This document shows, in pieces, positions 46,290-58,015 of a stretch of DNA of 62,000 bases. The stretch covers positions 51,696 through 113,695 of the forward strand of contig NMRA01000480.1 in NCBI GenBank assembly GCA_002633005.1, read 5' to 3'. The DNA comes from Phoronis australis (taxonomy: Eukaryota; Phoronida; Phoronidae). Under the pieces are notes generated by a model. The model worked only from the letters and a program-made list of their open reading frames with translations, was not told the DNA's origin and did no database searches. The position numbers and the translations under genes were made by a program. Within the stretch, counting starts at the first letter, position 1, and each line of letters begins with the position of its first letter.

Positions 46290-46920
46290 TTATATGAAGT
46301 TGTCAACAGGGGTTTACATCTTTCGGATTGATCGGGCTACTGGTGTGTCCCCTAGTGGCAATTTTAGTTTTTTTTACGTTTACCTCTGTATCTTCAAAGG
46401 TCGTCAATGGATTTTCATAAAATTTGGCAGATAGGCATCTATTAGTGAGGTGACGCCATCATTCAGTTCTGGGTTGAATGCGAGGCATTTTGCACCATCT
46501 TTTGGCCATTTTTACTGCTTTTGAGTCTTTTTTTTGGCATCTGCCACTCTGTCAACCAAACCACTCCAAGGATGATTGTGGAAATTGGCATGTATGTTCC
46601 CAGTGTGAAGAGGGGGCTGATGATGATTTTCCGAGGATTTTATCTACTGTGGCGCCTGCTAGTGGCAGTTATGTTTTTTTTTGCGCCTGTATCCTCTTAG
46701 TGACATTTTTTTCGTTTTCCTCAGTTTCTCAGACGTTCCTTGACGGATTTCATTAAATTTGGTTAATAGCTTTGATGATACATACCAGTTTTGGATGGAT
46801 TCATGTATTTTGCACCATCTAATGGCCATTTTTATGTTCCAAATATACACCCCTAGAAGCAAACCGTTTGCTGTGCATTCGTGGGTGCATTTAAATGCTC
46901 TGCGTTGCTCTTGGTTAGTA
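46290..46920. repeat. R2 dispersed repeat, copy with two modules
   Basis: Module 1 has CCCCTAGTGGCAATTTTAG, a line close to ATCTTCAAAGGTCGTCAATG, and AAATTTGGCAGATAGG. Module 2 repeats the theme with GCTAGTGGCAGTTATG, TGACGGATTTCATTAAATTT, CATCTAATGGCCATTTTTAT, and ends GTGGGTGCATTTAAATGCTC. The same modules occur at 50990-51570 and 52960-53590. No protein or clear termini, so class unknown. Confidence 0.65.
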
Positions 46921-47741
46921 TTTAATGTTTTTCACTAATTAACTGTTTGCATTAAGTCTGAATAGTATTTATGTGGCATCCTTTCACAAGCCAGCAAAGA
47001 AAGTGGTGTGTCAATTGTATTCATGCAAATGTTTATTATTGGCTTGTGAAAACTATGCGAGGTTGGTTTTCCACATTTTTTTAGCTAGGTATTGTCCTCA
47101 AAGTATAACTTGCACAGTGCATTCAGTAAATTTGTTTGCAAAACTGAATTATTTTCTAAACTGTTCCCGTGTTTGCAAATTTCTCCTGTCTCTATAGTGA
47201 TTGAAAATATTGGGACTTAAAAACTAAGTTAGAGGTTGGATTGTTCATTACTATATCATGCACTGTGGTGGAAGTAATGTATTATGGGTTTGTCTCCCCT
47301 GTGTTCATATGAAATTGTATTTGTGCACTGGCTATATACCTGATGATGATTCTTAGTAATATCGAAATGCCAATATGAAGCACAGTGTCTTGCTTTTGTT
47401 ACTTAATTTTTGATTGTCCACCTGGAAAAGAATATTATTTAAAAGTATTAGTTAATATTGTTAACGTTGTACACTGTGTCAGCTGTAAAACCTTGCTCAG
47501 TTGGCCAAAGTCTGTCATGCTCTCTGACACTTAGTGATGGAAATCTAAAATTGAAACATTTCATCTTCAACAAAATGGTAACCTGCACTATTCCAAAAAG
47601 TGCTGATCACTGAACACAACTTATTTATCACATACCTGTGGTCATTGTGCTACCAACGCTGTAACACCTGAAGATGGCCCTAAAAAGATGGACTGAAATA
47701 GTGTGCATACATGGGCTGGAGGTTGGTGGACCAATAGATTT
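46921..47741. other. Intron sequence, no gene seen
   Basis: Unremarkable except CTGATGATGATTCTTAGTAA followed by ATCGAAATGCC at 47340-47370, which resembles the motif at 13301. No gene recognised. Confidence 0.45.
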
Positions 47742-50341
47742 TAGAAATGAAATCGGATACAAAATGGCCGCCACGTCCGCCATTTTGAATCCGATCATGA
47801 CCAAAAACAATAGGCTTCTAGGACTTTCCAAACTACACGTTGTGTGCAAATTTCGTGAAAATCGGACGAAAATTGCGACCTGTAGAGTGCGAACAAACAA
47901 AATGAAAGCGCTCCGAGGAGCGAACCTTGGCGAAATTAACCAAAAAGATGACGATAAAGATGATGACAAAGATGACGAATATGACGACGATGGTGAAAAA
48001 AAGTATTAATAACATACACATGGCGAACGTAGAGGTCCGAAATCAGTAAGAAAAAGGCTACAGTCTTGTGCGGCACTTGGCGAAATTAACGGAAAAGACA
48101 ACGACGGAGATGATGACGAAGATGACGAAGATGATGACGAATATGATGATGGTGGTGGCGATGATGAACAACATCACAACATTCATATGACGAATTTAGA
48201 TGTCATAAATCAATAAGAAATAGGCTACAGTCTAGTTCAATAGAAGATATACCAACATCAATGCAGCAAGAGCGCTCAACAAAGGAACAGCGTTATCAGA
48301 AAATCTCAAATAACTCGAAAAGTAGACGTCCTAGCGAAAAATGGAAAACATCTTCTGAAAGCCCGTTCAAAATTCTATCTAAACAGATGGTATCGCCTAA
48401 TTCCGTAAATTTTTCGAAAAAAATGAAATTTTGCTTATTTTTTAAGAAATTCAAAGTCAAATAACTCGAAAACGGTAAGTCTGAGAAAAAAATTGTTATA
48501 GGCCATTTGAAAGAAAATACTTCAAAGAATCCACATGCAAAAAATCACGTCTTTTTCTCTTCCCGTTTAAAATCGCAGTCCAGCACGACTGAAAATGGGT
48601 CAACATGCGCCAGATCCGCCATCTTGAAAGCAACTTTCGGTTTTTTGGTTTTGTATAATAGCATGTCATAAGAAACTAATACCTGTAAAAATTCGAAGGA
48701 ATTGGTCTGATAATGCGCCCTCTACAGGAGAAAACGTTTTTAGGCCAAAATCGAGGTGCGCATGCGCGATCGCCGATATTTCCGCCATCTTTAACCGGAA
48801 GTAAACAATTTCCGGCATACTTGTAGCAAACTTCCGGTCCATTTACTGTGCCGATTCTTAGCCTTTTACGTAAAAAATTGTAGCCTCCAGAAGCATTTGA
48901 ACCTTTAAATGGAAACAAAATGGCCGCCACAGCCGCCATCTTGGATCCGATTTTGACGAAAAACAATAGGCTTCCAGTACTTCCGGAAGTACGTGTTATG
49001 TGTAAATTTCGTGATGATCGGACGAAAATTGCGACCTGTATCGTGCGAACAAACAAAAAAATGAAAGCGCTCCGAGGAGCGAACCTTGGCGAAATTAACC
49101 AAAAAGATGACGATAAAGATGATGACGAAGATGACGAATATGACGACGATGGTGGCGAGGATGAACAAAAGAAGTAATAATAACATACACATGACGAACG
49201 TAGAAGTCCGAAATCAGTAAGAAAAAGGCTACAGTCTTGTGCGACACTTGGCGAAATTAACGGAAAAGACAACGACGGAGATGATGACGAAGATGATGAC
49301 GATGATGACGAATATGATGATGGTGGTGGCGATGATGAACAACATCACAACATTCATATGACGAACTTAGATGTCATAAATCAATAAGAAATAGGCTACA
49401 GTCTAGTTCAATAGAAGATAAACCAACATCAATGCAGCAAGAGCGCTCAACAAAGGAACAGCGTTATCAGAAAATCTCAAATAACTCGAAAAGTAGACGT
49501 CCTAGCGAAAAATGGAAAACATCTTCTGAAAGCCCGTTCAAAATTCTATCTAAACTGATGGTATCGCCTAATTCCGTAAATTTTTCGAAAAAAATGAAAT
49601 TTTGCGTTTTTTTTAAGAAATTCAAAGTCAAATAACTCGAAAACGGTAAGTCTGAGAAAAAAATTGTTACAGGCCATTTGAAAGAATATACTTCAAAGAA
49701 TCCACATGCAAAAAATCACGTCTTTTTCTCTTCCCGTTTAAAATCGCACTCCAGCACGACTGAAAATGGGTCAACATGCGCCAGATCCGCCATCTTGAAA
49801 GCAACTTCCGGTTTTTTGGTTTTGTATAATAGCATGTCATAAGAAACTAATACCTGTAAAAATTCGAAGGAATTGGTCTGATAATGCGCCCTCTACAGGA
49901 GAAAACGTTTTTAGGCCAAAATCGAGGTGCGCATGCGCGATCGCCGATATTTCCGCCATCTTTAACCGGAAGTAAACAATTTCCGGCATACTTGTAGCAA
50001 ACTTCCGGTCCATTTACTGTGCCGATTCTTAGCCTTTTACGTAAAAAATTGTAGCCTCCAGAAGCATTTGAACCTTTAAATGGAAACAAAATGGCCGCCA
50101 CAGCCGCCATCTTGGATCCGATTTTGACGAAAAACAATAGGCTTCCAGTACTTCCGGAAGTACGTGTTATGTGTAAATTTCGTGATGATCGGACGAAAAT
50201 TGCGACCTGTATCGTGCGAACAAACAAAAAAAAAACAGTAGAAGAGCAACATACTTGACGAAATTTATTTCGCCAAGTAAAAAAAAAAAACTTGCTGTCA
50301 AACCAACATACTTGACGGAATTCGAAGAATTCCGCCAAGTA
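47742..50341 (-). mobile_element. R1 composite repeat, block 4: tandem array, 1,171-bp unit
   Basis: On the minus strand the array starts with two hairpins in a row: arm TACTTGGCGGAATTC (50309-50341) and arm TACTTGGCGAAAT (50252-50279). A full unit follows, then a second at a spacing of exactly 1,171 bases (CACTTGGCGAAATTAACGG at 48074 and 49245), then a third cut off at 47742. The two full units differ only at scattered bases. Internal junctions lack the hairpin: GCTCCTCGGAGCGCTTTCAT runs straight into GTTCGCAC of the next unit. Long frames here (for example, 198 codons at 48676-49272 and 170 at 49847-50359) are repeat-derived. Confidence 0.85.
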
Positions 50342-50989
50342 ATAAACCAATCTATGCATTTAATGTACTATGGGTAGTAGTGGCAAGGAAAAAATATCAT
50401 AAATCATTAGCAGACTGGGAGTTTAATACTATCTTCATGCAGGATTATTGTCCAGTCTCGAGCAGTGCCAATGTCTGATGTAGCAGTGGAAAATTCCATT
50501 TCCCATTATTTTGTGGTTAATGTGAAACTAGAGCATGGCATTTAGCCTGGCCTTACAATCCTTTGTCTTGCTAGGTTCACTGTAAGCAAGTGAGATTACC
50601 CAATGAATGCTGTCTAAAGTGTTATTTTTAGTTGTCACATAAATGTACTACATGTCTCCTAGTTGTTTGCATAACTAATGAAACATGAAATAAAGCAGAT
50701 GGTTACATGAAGGACGACATAATGATGTAGTTTTTTAATGTCTTATGTTTTTGTGGCCCACTAAAATAAATGTCATGTCTTGACACAAGTGTACAACACT
50801 TAAGTGGACACAAGCTTTCATTACAGACTTCAGTTTAGAGACCTCAAATGCAGGTAGTTGGGTATATTTTAGAAAAAATGCTGGTATGTTGGGTAATGTT
50901 CAGTTCCGAAAGCACCACCAGGAAGTTTTAATGCATCTAAGTTGTCATTTTTATGTCCCTGCATATTTATATGTGGGTGCATATTGCCA
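50342..50989. other. Intron sequence, no gene seen
   Basis: Nothing recognised between the R1 array and the next R2 copy. Confidence 0.5.
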
Positions 50990-51570
50990 TCATCTCTGTT
51001 TGGCCCTCTTGGGTCAACAGCTGTTTCTCCTAAACCCCAAGCAGGATCTTGATAGGATTTGACAGATGTGTTCCTATGAAGGTGACTACAGATGATGATG
51101 AAGTTCTGACTATCAGTGTGCCCCCTAGTGGCAATTTTATTTTTTTAGGCTTGCCCCTGTATCTTCAAAGGTCCTCAACAGATTTCGTCAAATTTGGCTC
51201 ATAGGAATCAGTCTTACTATTTTTGGATGGATTCGAGGTATTTTGTGCCTCCTAGTGGCCATTTTTACTGTTTTTGAGTTTGTTCATTGGTGTACGCCCC
51301 TCTATCAACCAAGCCATTTTAAGGATGATTGTGAAAATTGGCATATATGATGTTTATGTGAAGAGGGCAATTGAAAATGATTTTCCCACGATTTCGACTA
51401 CTGTGGCAGTTTTGTTTTTTGCACCCTTAGCTGTATCCAACACCACAAAATGAGTCTTTTGTAGGGATTTGTCATTTTTGTAATTAATTTTTATGAAAAT
51501 ACAGTATTTTCTTATCATTTTGATGTATGAAACATGTCCTTGTCCTAACAAATGGCCATTTCTAGTCGGG
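50990..51570. repeat. R2 dispersed repeat
   Basis: CCCCCTAGTGGCAATTTTAT, ATCTTCAAAGGTCCTCAACA, GTCAAATTTGGCTCATAGG and CTCCTAGTGGCCATTTTTAC appear in the same order as in the copy at 46290. TCAACCAAGCCATTTTAAGG also matches TCAACCAAACCACTCCAAGG there. Confidence 0.65.
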
Positions 51571-52959
51571 GGGAAAGCGAAAATTTAGAGCTTACAAAAG
51601 TAAAGGAAAATGGCCAAGAAAAAGTGCTGATAGTGTCTTTAAAATTTCCATAGCTACCTGCAATTGAGTACTACATTTTTGACATTAGTATACACAACAT
51701 AAACAAATAAAAGTAATCAAAATTAGAAAAAATATTGACCTTATTACACAGTTTCGGCTTAAAAGGAGTGATATTCATGTTGGGTTAGCAACTGGGTCAA
51801 TAAATTTCCCAGCTAATGTATACAGGATCAGTCCATTTGTGGCAGGAGGGGTTACCGCAAGTAAAAAAGGTAGTTAAAGTGTATTTTGGGGGAAGTTTGA
51901 TAAAATAAAGTCCTGTAGATTACAAAATACACATTAGTGGCTGACTTTTTCTTAACAATAATTCAAAATTTTACGCTAGTATAAATAATTTTGAAAATAA
52001 GTGACCATCCCTCATCCCTGTCCAAGTCCTTCACTGACAACTGCAGAGCAAGGATTTCCTCGACATCACACTGAGTGATGCAGGCCTGTCCAAGATTGTT
52101 CTCTCTTTCAGTAACTTTGAGCTGCTTGCACCCAATTGGCTTTGCAGGAACAAGACAATGTTCTGCGATTAAGCTAATCCAGACTGTTCAAGTTCTGCTT
52201 GTTCCAATCCAAGGTAACGGAATTCACGATGGGTCAATCATGAATTGATGAAACCCATCTTGCGACCACTTGCTGTCGTCAGACGCCTCGTCGCTGTTCC
52301 GAAATTCATCCTTGTCTCCATCCACAAAGGTGCTCTTCGATGAGTTCAGTTAATTCTCGCTGATCTTGATACGGCAGTTAGCGGCAAGAGTTAATCACTG
52401 AGATATCGGCTACAGGATGATCAGCCATCTTGCTGTCTTGTAAACATGCCATGACCTTGCGACCCCACAATTTTATGCCCACTTGACTAGTTCTAGCGAA
52501 TGAGGTCAGCTATGAATTAGGTTAAAAGGTCGTTGCTTACTAAAAGACTGGTGAATGGCAAGAATTTACCCCAAATGCAAAAAGTGAAATTACGACTAAT
52601 GATTGGATGAAAAAATCATTACTAAATGCACAATGAGCAGAGTTTGACCTTTCTGTTGATGTGTTTACAGGTGAATTGGGTCATCGGGTGATTGAGCAAT
52701 GCGGTCACGAAAACTGGCAAATTTTAATGAAAATTTCACGAGCTATCCAGTCGTGGAGAAGGTGATGTTTTTCAAAATGAAGTAAATAAGGTTTTGAAAT
52801 GAAGTTTGCTTGTTTTAAAGCAACGTTTTGTGAAGTAGAATGAATAAATAATCATAATCTGCAATAAAAAAATTTGACCTAGGTTTCACCGAAAGCAACT
52901 GCAATCTGGTCAGGAAATAGAGTTTCCGACATAAAACTCATTTTGTCGTGCTGGGTCAC
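51571..52959. other. Intron sequence, no supported gene
   Basis: Minus-strand reading of 52000-52440 shows coding-like patches, such as CDVEEILALQLSVKDLDRDE, between stops. It may be an old transposon or exon remnant. No family recognised. Confidence 0.4.
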
Positions 52960-53590
52960 AAATGTACTTTAGGATCTTTATTGAATTGAGCAATGGTATT
53001 TATATGAAGTTGACAATGGAAGACGTCGACTTTTAGACGGATCCGACAAACGCTGTGCCCCCTCAGTGGCAATTTAGAGGAGGCAGTGTGGCCCGCTTTC
53101 TTTACTCGAGGTCGTGGGTTTGAGTCCCACCAGGTCACACTGCTAAACCCTTGAGCCAAGTTTCTAGCTCCTCAGCTCAATTTTAACCACATATTAATAA
53201 AGCATAGAAATAGTTCCAGGTGATCAGTGCAATGGGCCCACATGCGAGGCCTATGCACGTCTGGTACAACGTGTATCAGAACGCTTGCAATTGTTTTTGT
53301 GTTTTAGAGGCAATTTAATTTTCTTCCTCGATTTCTCAGAATTTCGTTGACAGATTTTTATGAAATTTGGTAAATAACTTTGATGACATACATCAGTTTT
53401 CGGATGGTTCTACATATTTTGTGCCTTCTAGTGGCCATTTTTATGATTCAAGTAAACACCTCTAGAAGCACACGGTTTGCGGTGCATTTCAAGGCTCCGC
53501 GTTGCTCTTGTAATACATTTAGAAACCTCTAGAAGCACACCGTTTGTGGTGCAGTCGTGGGCGCATTTCAATGCTCAGCGTTGCTCTTGT
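52960..53590. repeat. R2 dispersed repeat carrying a tRNA-like segment
   Basis: CTGTGCCCCCTCAGTGGCAA at 53053 opens like other R2 copies. A tRNA-like segment then intervenes, and R2 resumes at about 53300 with TTTAGAGGCAATTTAATTTT, CTAGTGGCCATTTTTATG and CACACGGTTTGCGGTGCATT. The final GCACACCGTTTG..GTGGGCGCATTTCAATGCTC block is present twice (53463 and 53533). Confidence 0.65.
53075..53150 (+). repeat. tRNA-derived SINE fragment
   Basis: GGTCGTGGGTTTGAGTCCCA resembles the T arm and B-box promoter of a tRNA (GGTTTGAGTCC), followed by CCAGGTCACACTGC, which pairs with the upstream GGCAGTGTGGCC. The A-box part is missing or altered, so this is not a working tRNA gene. On the minus strand it gives WWDSNPRPRV, a peptide that tRNA-derived SINEs often produce. 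Confidence 0.65.
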
Positions 53591-53700
53591 ATGTAGAAAG
53601 CTTGGCAAGGTGATATGTAGTTAGTGAGCTTGGAAGGGTGATTTATAGTTAGCAAGCTTTGGAGGGTAATTTTTATCTAGCAAGCTTGGGAGGATGATTG
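53591..53700. repeat. Degenerate 28-bp satellite, about 4 units
   Basis: AGCTTGG-AGGGTGATTTATAGTTAGCA-type units recur at about 28 bases. They match the large array at 56793-57252. The two arrays flank the element at 53920-56787. Confidence 0.7.
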
Positions 53701-53919
53701 ATGAGTACATACTATAAAATCAGCGCATATATAAACAACATATTATCAAAGGTTTATTGTCTCTAAATCATTCTCAGACTAAAGTAAACAATATTCCAAT
53801 CAGGTGACACAGGTGGAGAACAGACTGTACAGCTACGCATTGTGTGGGAAGAGGTCAGAAATCAAAACAGCTGGAGCTCAAATGAACCAAAATGTTTTTA
53901 TTCCGATTGTGTGATCCAC

Positions 53920-56787
53920 CGTAAACGTTCGGGTTATTGCTCTGGGCAGTTAAATTGGCAAACCCAAAACTTCAGAGATGGGCGGTTAACGTGAAATTTC
54001 AAGAAATCGTGGGTGGACTGTTAACCGAACGTGGGCGCTTATTACTACAGAAATTGCTCTGGGTGGTTAATGTTACATCATGATCAGAGTCCCACACTAC
54101 ACACGTACTCGGAACGCGTAGAACTTTTCAAAGAGCTTTACTTTGAAGTTGCCAAACATTGGTAAAAATGTCATAATAGTGGATGATCCCAACAAATGTT
54201 TTGTTTCCTTCAGATTACTCATTCACAATTAAATTTACAAAATTGGTGAGTAATAGCCCTGTGTTGTCCTGCGATCAAGAGCTGTAGTGCGCAGATGACC
54301 AGTGACAAAAACTTGAATTGCAACTATTCTCATGCGATGACACTGTGCGCGTGTGAGCTTCACGCAGAGGTCACAGCAGACATCAAATTCATGGTGCTAG
54401 CTGTCAAGTTCTGCATCAGAGACCAGAGTAGATGTAGTAAAAGTTTGAAAAACTAATGCAGGTGTTTTTTGTGTTTGGGATGTTTGTGTTCGAGACTCTG
54501 TGACTCATTGACATTTACAACATATGGCTAGCTGTTTTATTTCGACCACCCGGCGTTGCTCACTTCCAGTTGCATGAACTATCCCATGCAAAGAAGACAA
54601 GAATCGGGGGGTTAGCGGACATGAGCCAGTTGTCAATCAAAAGTTATCGCAAACACATTACTCAAACACAAGCACTTGCTTAATATTTTATTTAAAAATG
54701 ACAATGACTGGGGATGAGTTTAGTGAGTGCATACTGTAGAGTTCGAGGAAAATATTACTAGTTCGTACATGTATCTGCATCGGTAAAAAATAATCCGTAA
54801 ATGAAGCCCCAATTATTGGTGTAACGGCACCAGTGGATTGCACGGCTATATGACGTAAAGAGCGCTAACCGGCAACGCGTCCTTACCAAGTCAGTGTTGT
54901 TGCGAGTCCGCACTCAGCATAATGAATTGCAGGTCGCATTGGCGATCTCGTATCGTCTTCTATGTAGTCGTAACATGCCACCTGGAAATTCCAACGTACG
55001 CGAGTCAATTTTTTGAGGTAAAGTAGACACCTGGCAAACATAAAGCAACATGTATTGTTGCCAAATCAAGCTGAACACTTCTAGAGAAAAAATGGCCCTC
55101 TTATTGAGTTGTAAGCATGTCGCGTGAACATGGGATGTAATTCAGAACCTATCATTAATGGTTTCATTGACTAACGTTACGGCTACTTTTGCAATTTTTC
55201 GGATTTTCGAAATGCCAAAGAAAATTTTGTCCCACGGCATAAACATGTGATAAACGTCATAAAACAGCGATGTTTCTATTCCTTATTAAAGGATCAACTT
55301 TCCTAACTTTGTGGTGGAGAAACATTTATTTTACACATAATATATACAGATTATCCAATTATAATGTCACCTATAATCGCACTGCAGCACTGGTCGGTCC
55401 CGCTGTTTGCTTGCAAAATGCCGACAGACAATGGTGACTTGGAAATACCATCAAGTATTATAACGGCCTCTATTAATATGCATTTCATTTTTTGTGGCAA
55501 AAGACAGCAGCGAGATTCAGCACTCGCATAAGAATGAGTCACCTGTCAATCTCATATGTTGCTGTTAAGGTAACATGCATTCCAGAGTTTGGGAACTTAT
55601 GCGCGTACACCACTTCAAAGTCACATATCAAAAGAGAACAGCGACAGTTCTAAGTAAAGGACTATACCGGGGTGACTGTACTTTTAAGCTTTTGTTATGA
55701 AAGACCCAGTGTTTTACAATATTCCTCCATTGCAATGACCCAAAACTGCGATGTCAAGTCTGTTCCAATATTTCCTGGCTCGATGTTCCATAGGCCCAAT
55801 GTTCCATGCCCGTAGCTAGCTGCGTGCACATCATTGCCACTGCCGCCATTTTTTAGTCAGACTACATCGTAGATATTTCAGACTCGAATGGTAAGAATTT
55901 TGTTCAGGCTGATACTGGCCTATTAAGAAACAAAAATATTCGGGAAGCTAAAACGGGTTGGTGGAATACGGCAATTCACACAGTCGCACCTAGGCGGGAG
56001 TTGTCGCAAGAAATCGTATTACAAAGAACCTCCAGCGACATTGGCGAAATCTGCTAATGCCAGTTTGACTGAGATGCAATAAGCGAAAAACAAAACTTGA
56101 CTTGCAGTTTTTTATTACTTCAAGATGATACACAAACATCCAGTAAAGTATTGCCAACTTTTGAATTCGTAAATCAAGAGACAGGAAATCGTTAACCCAG
56201 TGAGGCACATTGTCCGTTCTTTCGCCACACATCCTCGATAACCTGTCAATGGCATTCATCAGAATAGGGAGGATTTGACATCTTTCCGTGAGTTATGGGT
56301 TTCTTCAAAATATGATGGCTTCCCACCCATAGCGAATTGGAAGGGTTGGCAAAACCTCTGTCACATTTCTCTGGCCTGATTTTTCCGAATATATGTTTTA
56401 TCTAGTACACTGCAGACGGAAACTCAGTGCGGCAGACAGCATCACTGAAAGCTGAGGTATTGAAGTAAATCCATGACTCGAGACAATGATTTGTTACTTG
56501 TATTGCAATTCACATTGCCGTACCGCCAGCTTGGAGGTCATCCTTGCACTAGTTGTGATTATCAATTGAAAAGCCGGGGAATTCCTTTTTTTCTTAGCAC
56601 TGGGCACTAAATCTTCAAACTTTTAAAGTCGGGGATGGATGCTTAACTGAGGGGTGGGCGCTTAACTAGAAATCTTCAAAAATCCAAGAGGAACACTTAA
56701 CTGAGCAGTGGTCGCTTAAATCGGAAATGCTCAAGTTGGGGATGGGTGGTTAAGTGAACATGAGCGTTAAACCTAATGTTTACGATA
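53920..56787. mobile_element. Possible DNA transposon of 2.9 kb, ends only
   Basis: The left end CCGTAAACGTTCGGGTTATT and the inverse of the right end (TCGTAAACATTAGGTTTAAC) match with gaps. Both subterminal zones repeat GGGCGGTTAA / GGGCGCTTAACT words (left 53940-54065, right 56620-56755), as in elements whose transposase binds arrays. The interior has no domain I recognise. Minus-strand frames at 55351-55542 and 55990-56259 are the only candidates. No target duplication could be set. Confidence 0.45.
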
Positions 56788-56792
56788 TATCT

Positions 56793-57252
56793 AGCATGCC
56801 TGGGAGGGTGATTTATATCTAGCAAGCTTGAGAGGGTGGTTTATATCCATCAAGCTTGGAAGTGTGGTTTATATCTAGCAAGCTTGAGAGGGTGGTTTAT
56901 ATCCATCAAGCTTGGGAGTGTGGTTTATATCTAGCAAGCTTGGAAGTGTGGTTTATATCTAGCAAGCTTGAGAGGTCGGTTTATATCCATCAAGCTTAAA
57001 ATTGTGGTTTATATCTAGCAAGCTTGAGAGGGTGGTTTATATCCATCAAGCTTGGAAGTGTGGTTTATATCTAGCAAGCTTGGGAGGGTGGTTTATATCC
57101 ATCAAGCTTGGAAGTGTGGTTTATATCTAGCAAGCTTGAGAGGGTGGTTTATATCCATCAAGCTTGGAAGTGTGGTTTATATCCATCTAGCTTGGGAGGG
57201 TGGTTTATATCCATCAAGCTTGGAAGGGTGGTGGTTTATATCTAGCAAGCTG
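56793..57252. repeat. 28-bp minisatellite in 56-bp dimers, about 16 units
   Basis: Two monomer types alternate: CTAGCAAGCTTGAGAGGGTG and CCATCAAGCTTGGAAGTGTG, each followed by GTTTATAT. Alternation makes a 56-base higher-order unit over most of the array. Every unit holds a HindIII-type AAGCTT. Confidence 0.95.
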
Positions 57253-57413
57253 TTGTAAAGGTTATAAAGTAGTGTGAACAGTAAGCCCAAGGCTATAAGT
57301 TCTTTTTGCAAAGAAGAAATAAATTCATTGACGCTGTCATCTAGTGTCTTGAACCAGAAATTTTGGTTTAACTGCTGTTGGTATAGACATCTGGGTAAAT
57401 CTGCACTGATTTA

Positions 57414-57809
57414 GTTCACAATGTAGCTGACAAATGAACATTTTATTTAGCACACAATGTGGCTGACAAGTGAACATCTTATTTAGCACACAATGCAGCT
57501 GACAAATGAACATTTTATTTAGCACACAATGTGACTGACAAGTGAACATCTTATTTAGCACACAATGTAGCTGATAAGTGAACATTTTATTTAGCACACA
57601 ATGTGGCTGACAAGTGAACATCTTATTTAGCACACAATGTAGCTGATAAGTGAACATTTTATTTAGTACACAATTTGGCTGACAAGTGAACATCTTATTT
57701 AGCACACAATGTAGCTGATAAGTGAACATTTTATTTAGCACACAATTTGGCTGACATGTGAACATCTTATTTAGCACACAATGTGGCTGATAAGTGAACG
57801 TCTTATTTT
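57414..57809. repeat. 36-bp minisatellite, about 11 copies in 72-bp dimers
   Basis: TTAGCACACAATGTGGCTGA begins the unit, followed by AAGTGAACATCTTAT. Odd and even units differ consistently (CATTTTATT versus CATCTTATT), giving a 72-base dimer. The 36-base period keeps a minus-strand frame open for 146 codons with the motif LNKMFTCQPHCV. I treat that as a repeat effect. Confidence 0.95.
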
Positions 57810-57811
57810 GT

Positions 57812-58015
57812 CAAAAGTGCCGTTTACACTACAAAAGTTTACACGGATCAGCTGACACGGAACAAGATGTTCCAGTGCAAGTATGTATGTTAACGGGACT
57901 GACACGAAGCAAACTGACACCACGGTGACAACTTTTGCCATCCGTTTGTGAGGTAGAGCAGTTTGCGCTCGAACATCTTGCTCCGTGTCATTTATATGTC
58001 TAAACACGAAACTGG
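57812..58015. mobile_element. Possible short MITE
   Basis: AAAAGTGCCGTTTACACTAC and GACACGGAACAAGATGTTC on the left face GAACATCTTGCTCCGTGTCA and GTCTAAACACG on the right. Similar words (GTGTGTAAACGGCCACTTG) recur inverted near 60395, so the family may have more copies or one larger element could span both. Confidence 0.45.

Noticed and set aside
28061-46297. A conserved hydrophobic peptide (MNVIVLFIIA...) in four R1 blocks as a membrane protein gene
   Set aside because: Its similarity follows nucleotide similarity of the repeat; the minus-strand array copies are shifted in frame, and the hydrophobicity comes from GTCGTC/ATCATC runs.
48676-50359. Minus-strand frames of 198 and 170 codons as genes
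   Set aside because: They lie within the R1 tandem array, read through repeat junctions and poly-serine tracts made by a GTCATC microsatellite, and share no domain with known proteins.
52000-52440. Minus-strand coding-like patches as exons
   Set aside because: Stops break every frame and flanking splice signals are weak.
53075-53150. A functional tRNA gene
   Set aside because: Only the T arm/B box and a partial acceptor stem are seen; the A box and anticodon arm are not intact.
57337-57777. 146-codon minus-strand frame with LNKMFTCQPHCV repeats as a protein
   Set aside because: Wholly explained by the 36-base period of the minisatellite, a multiple of three.
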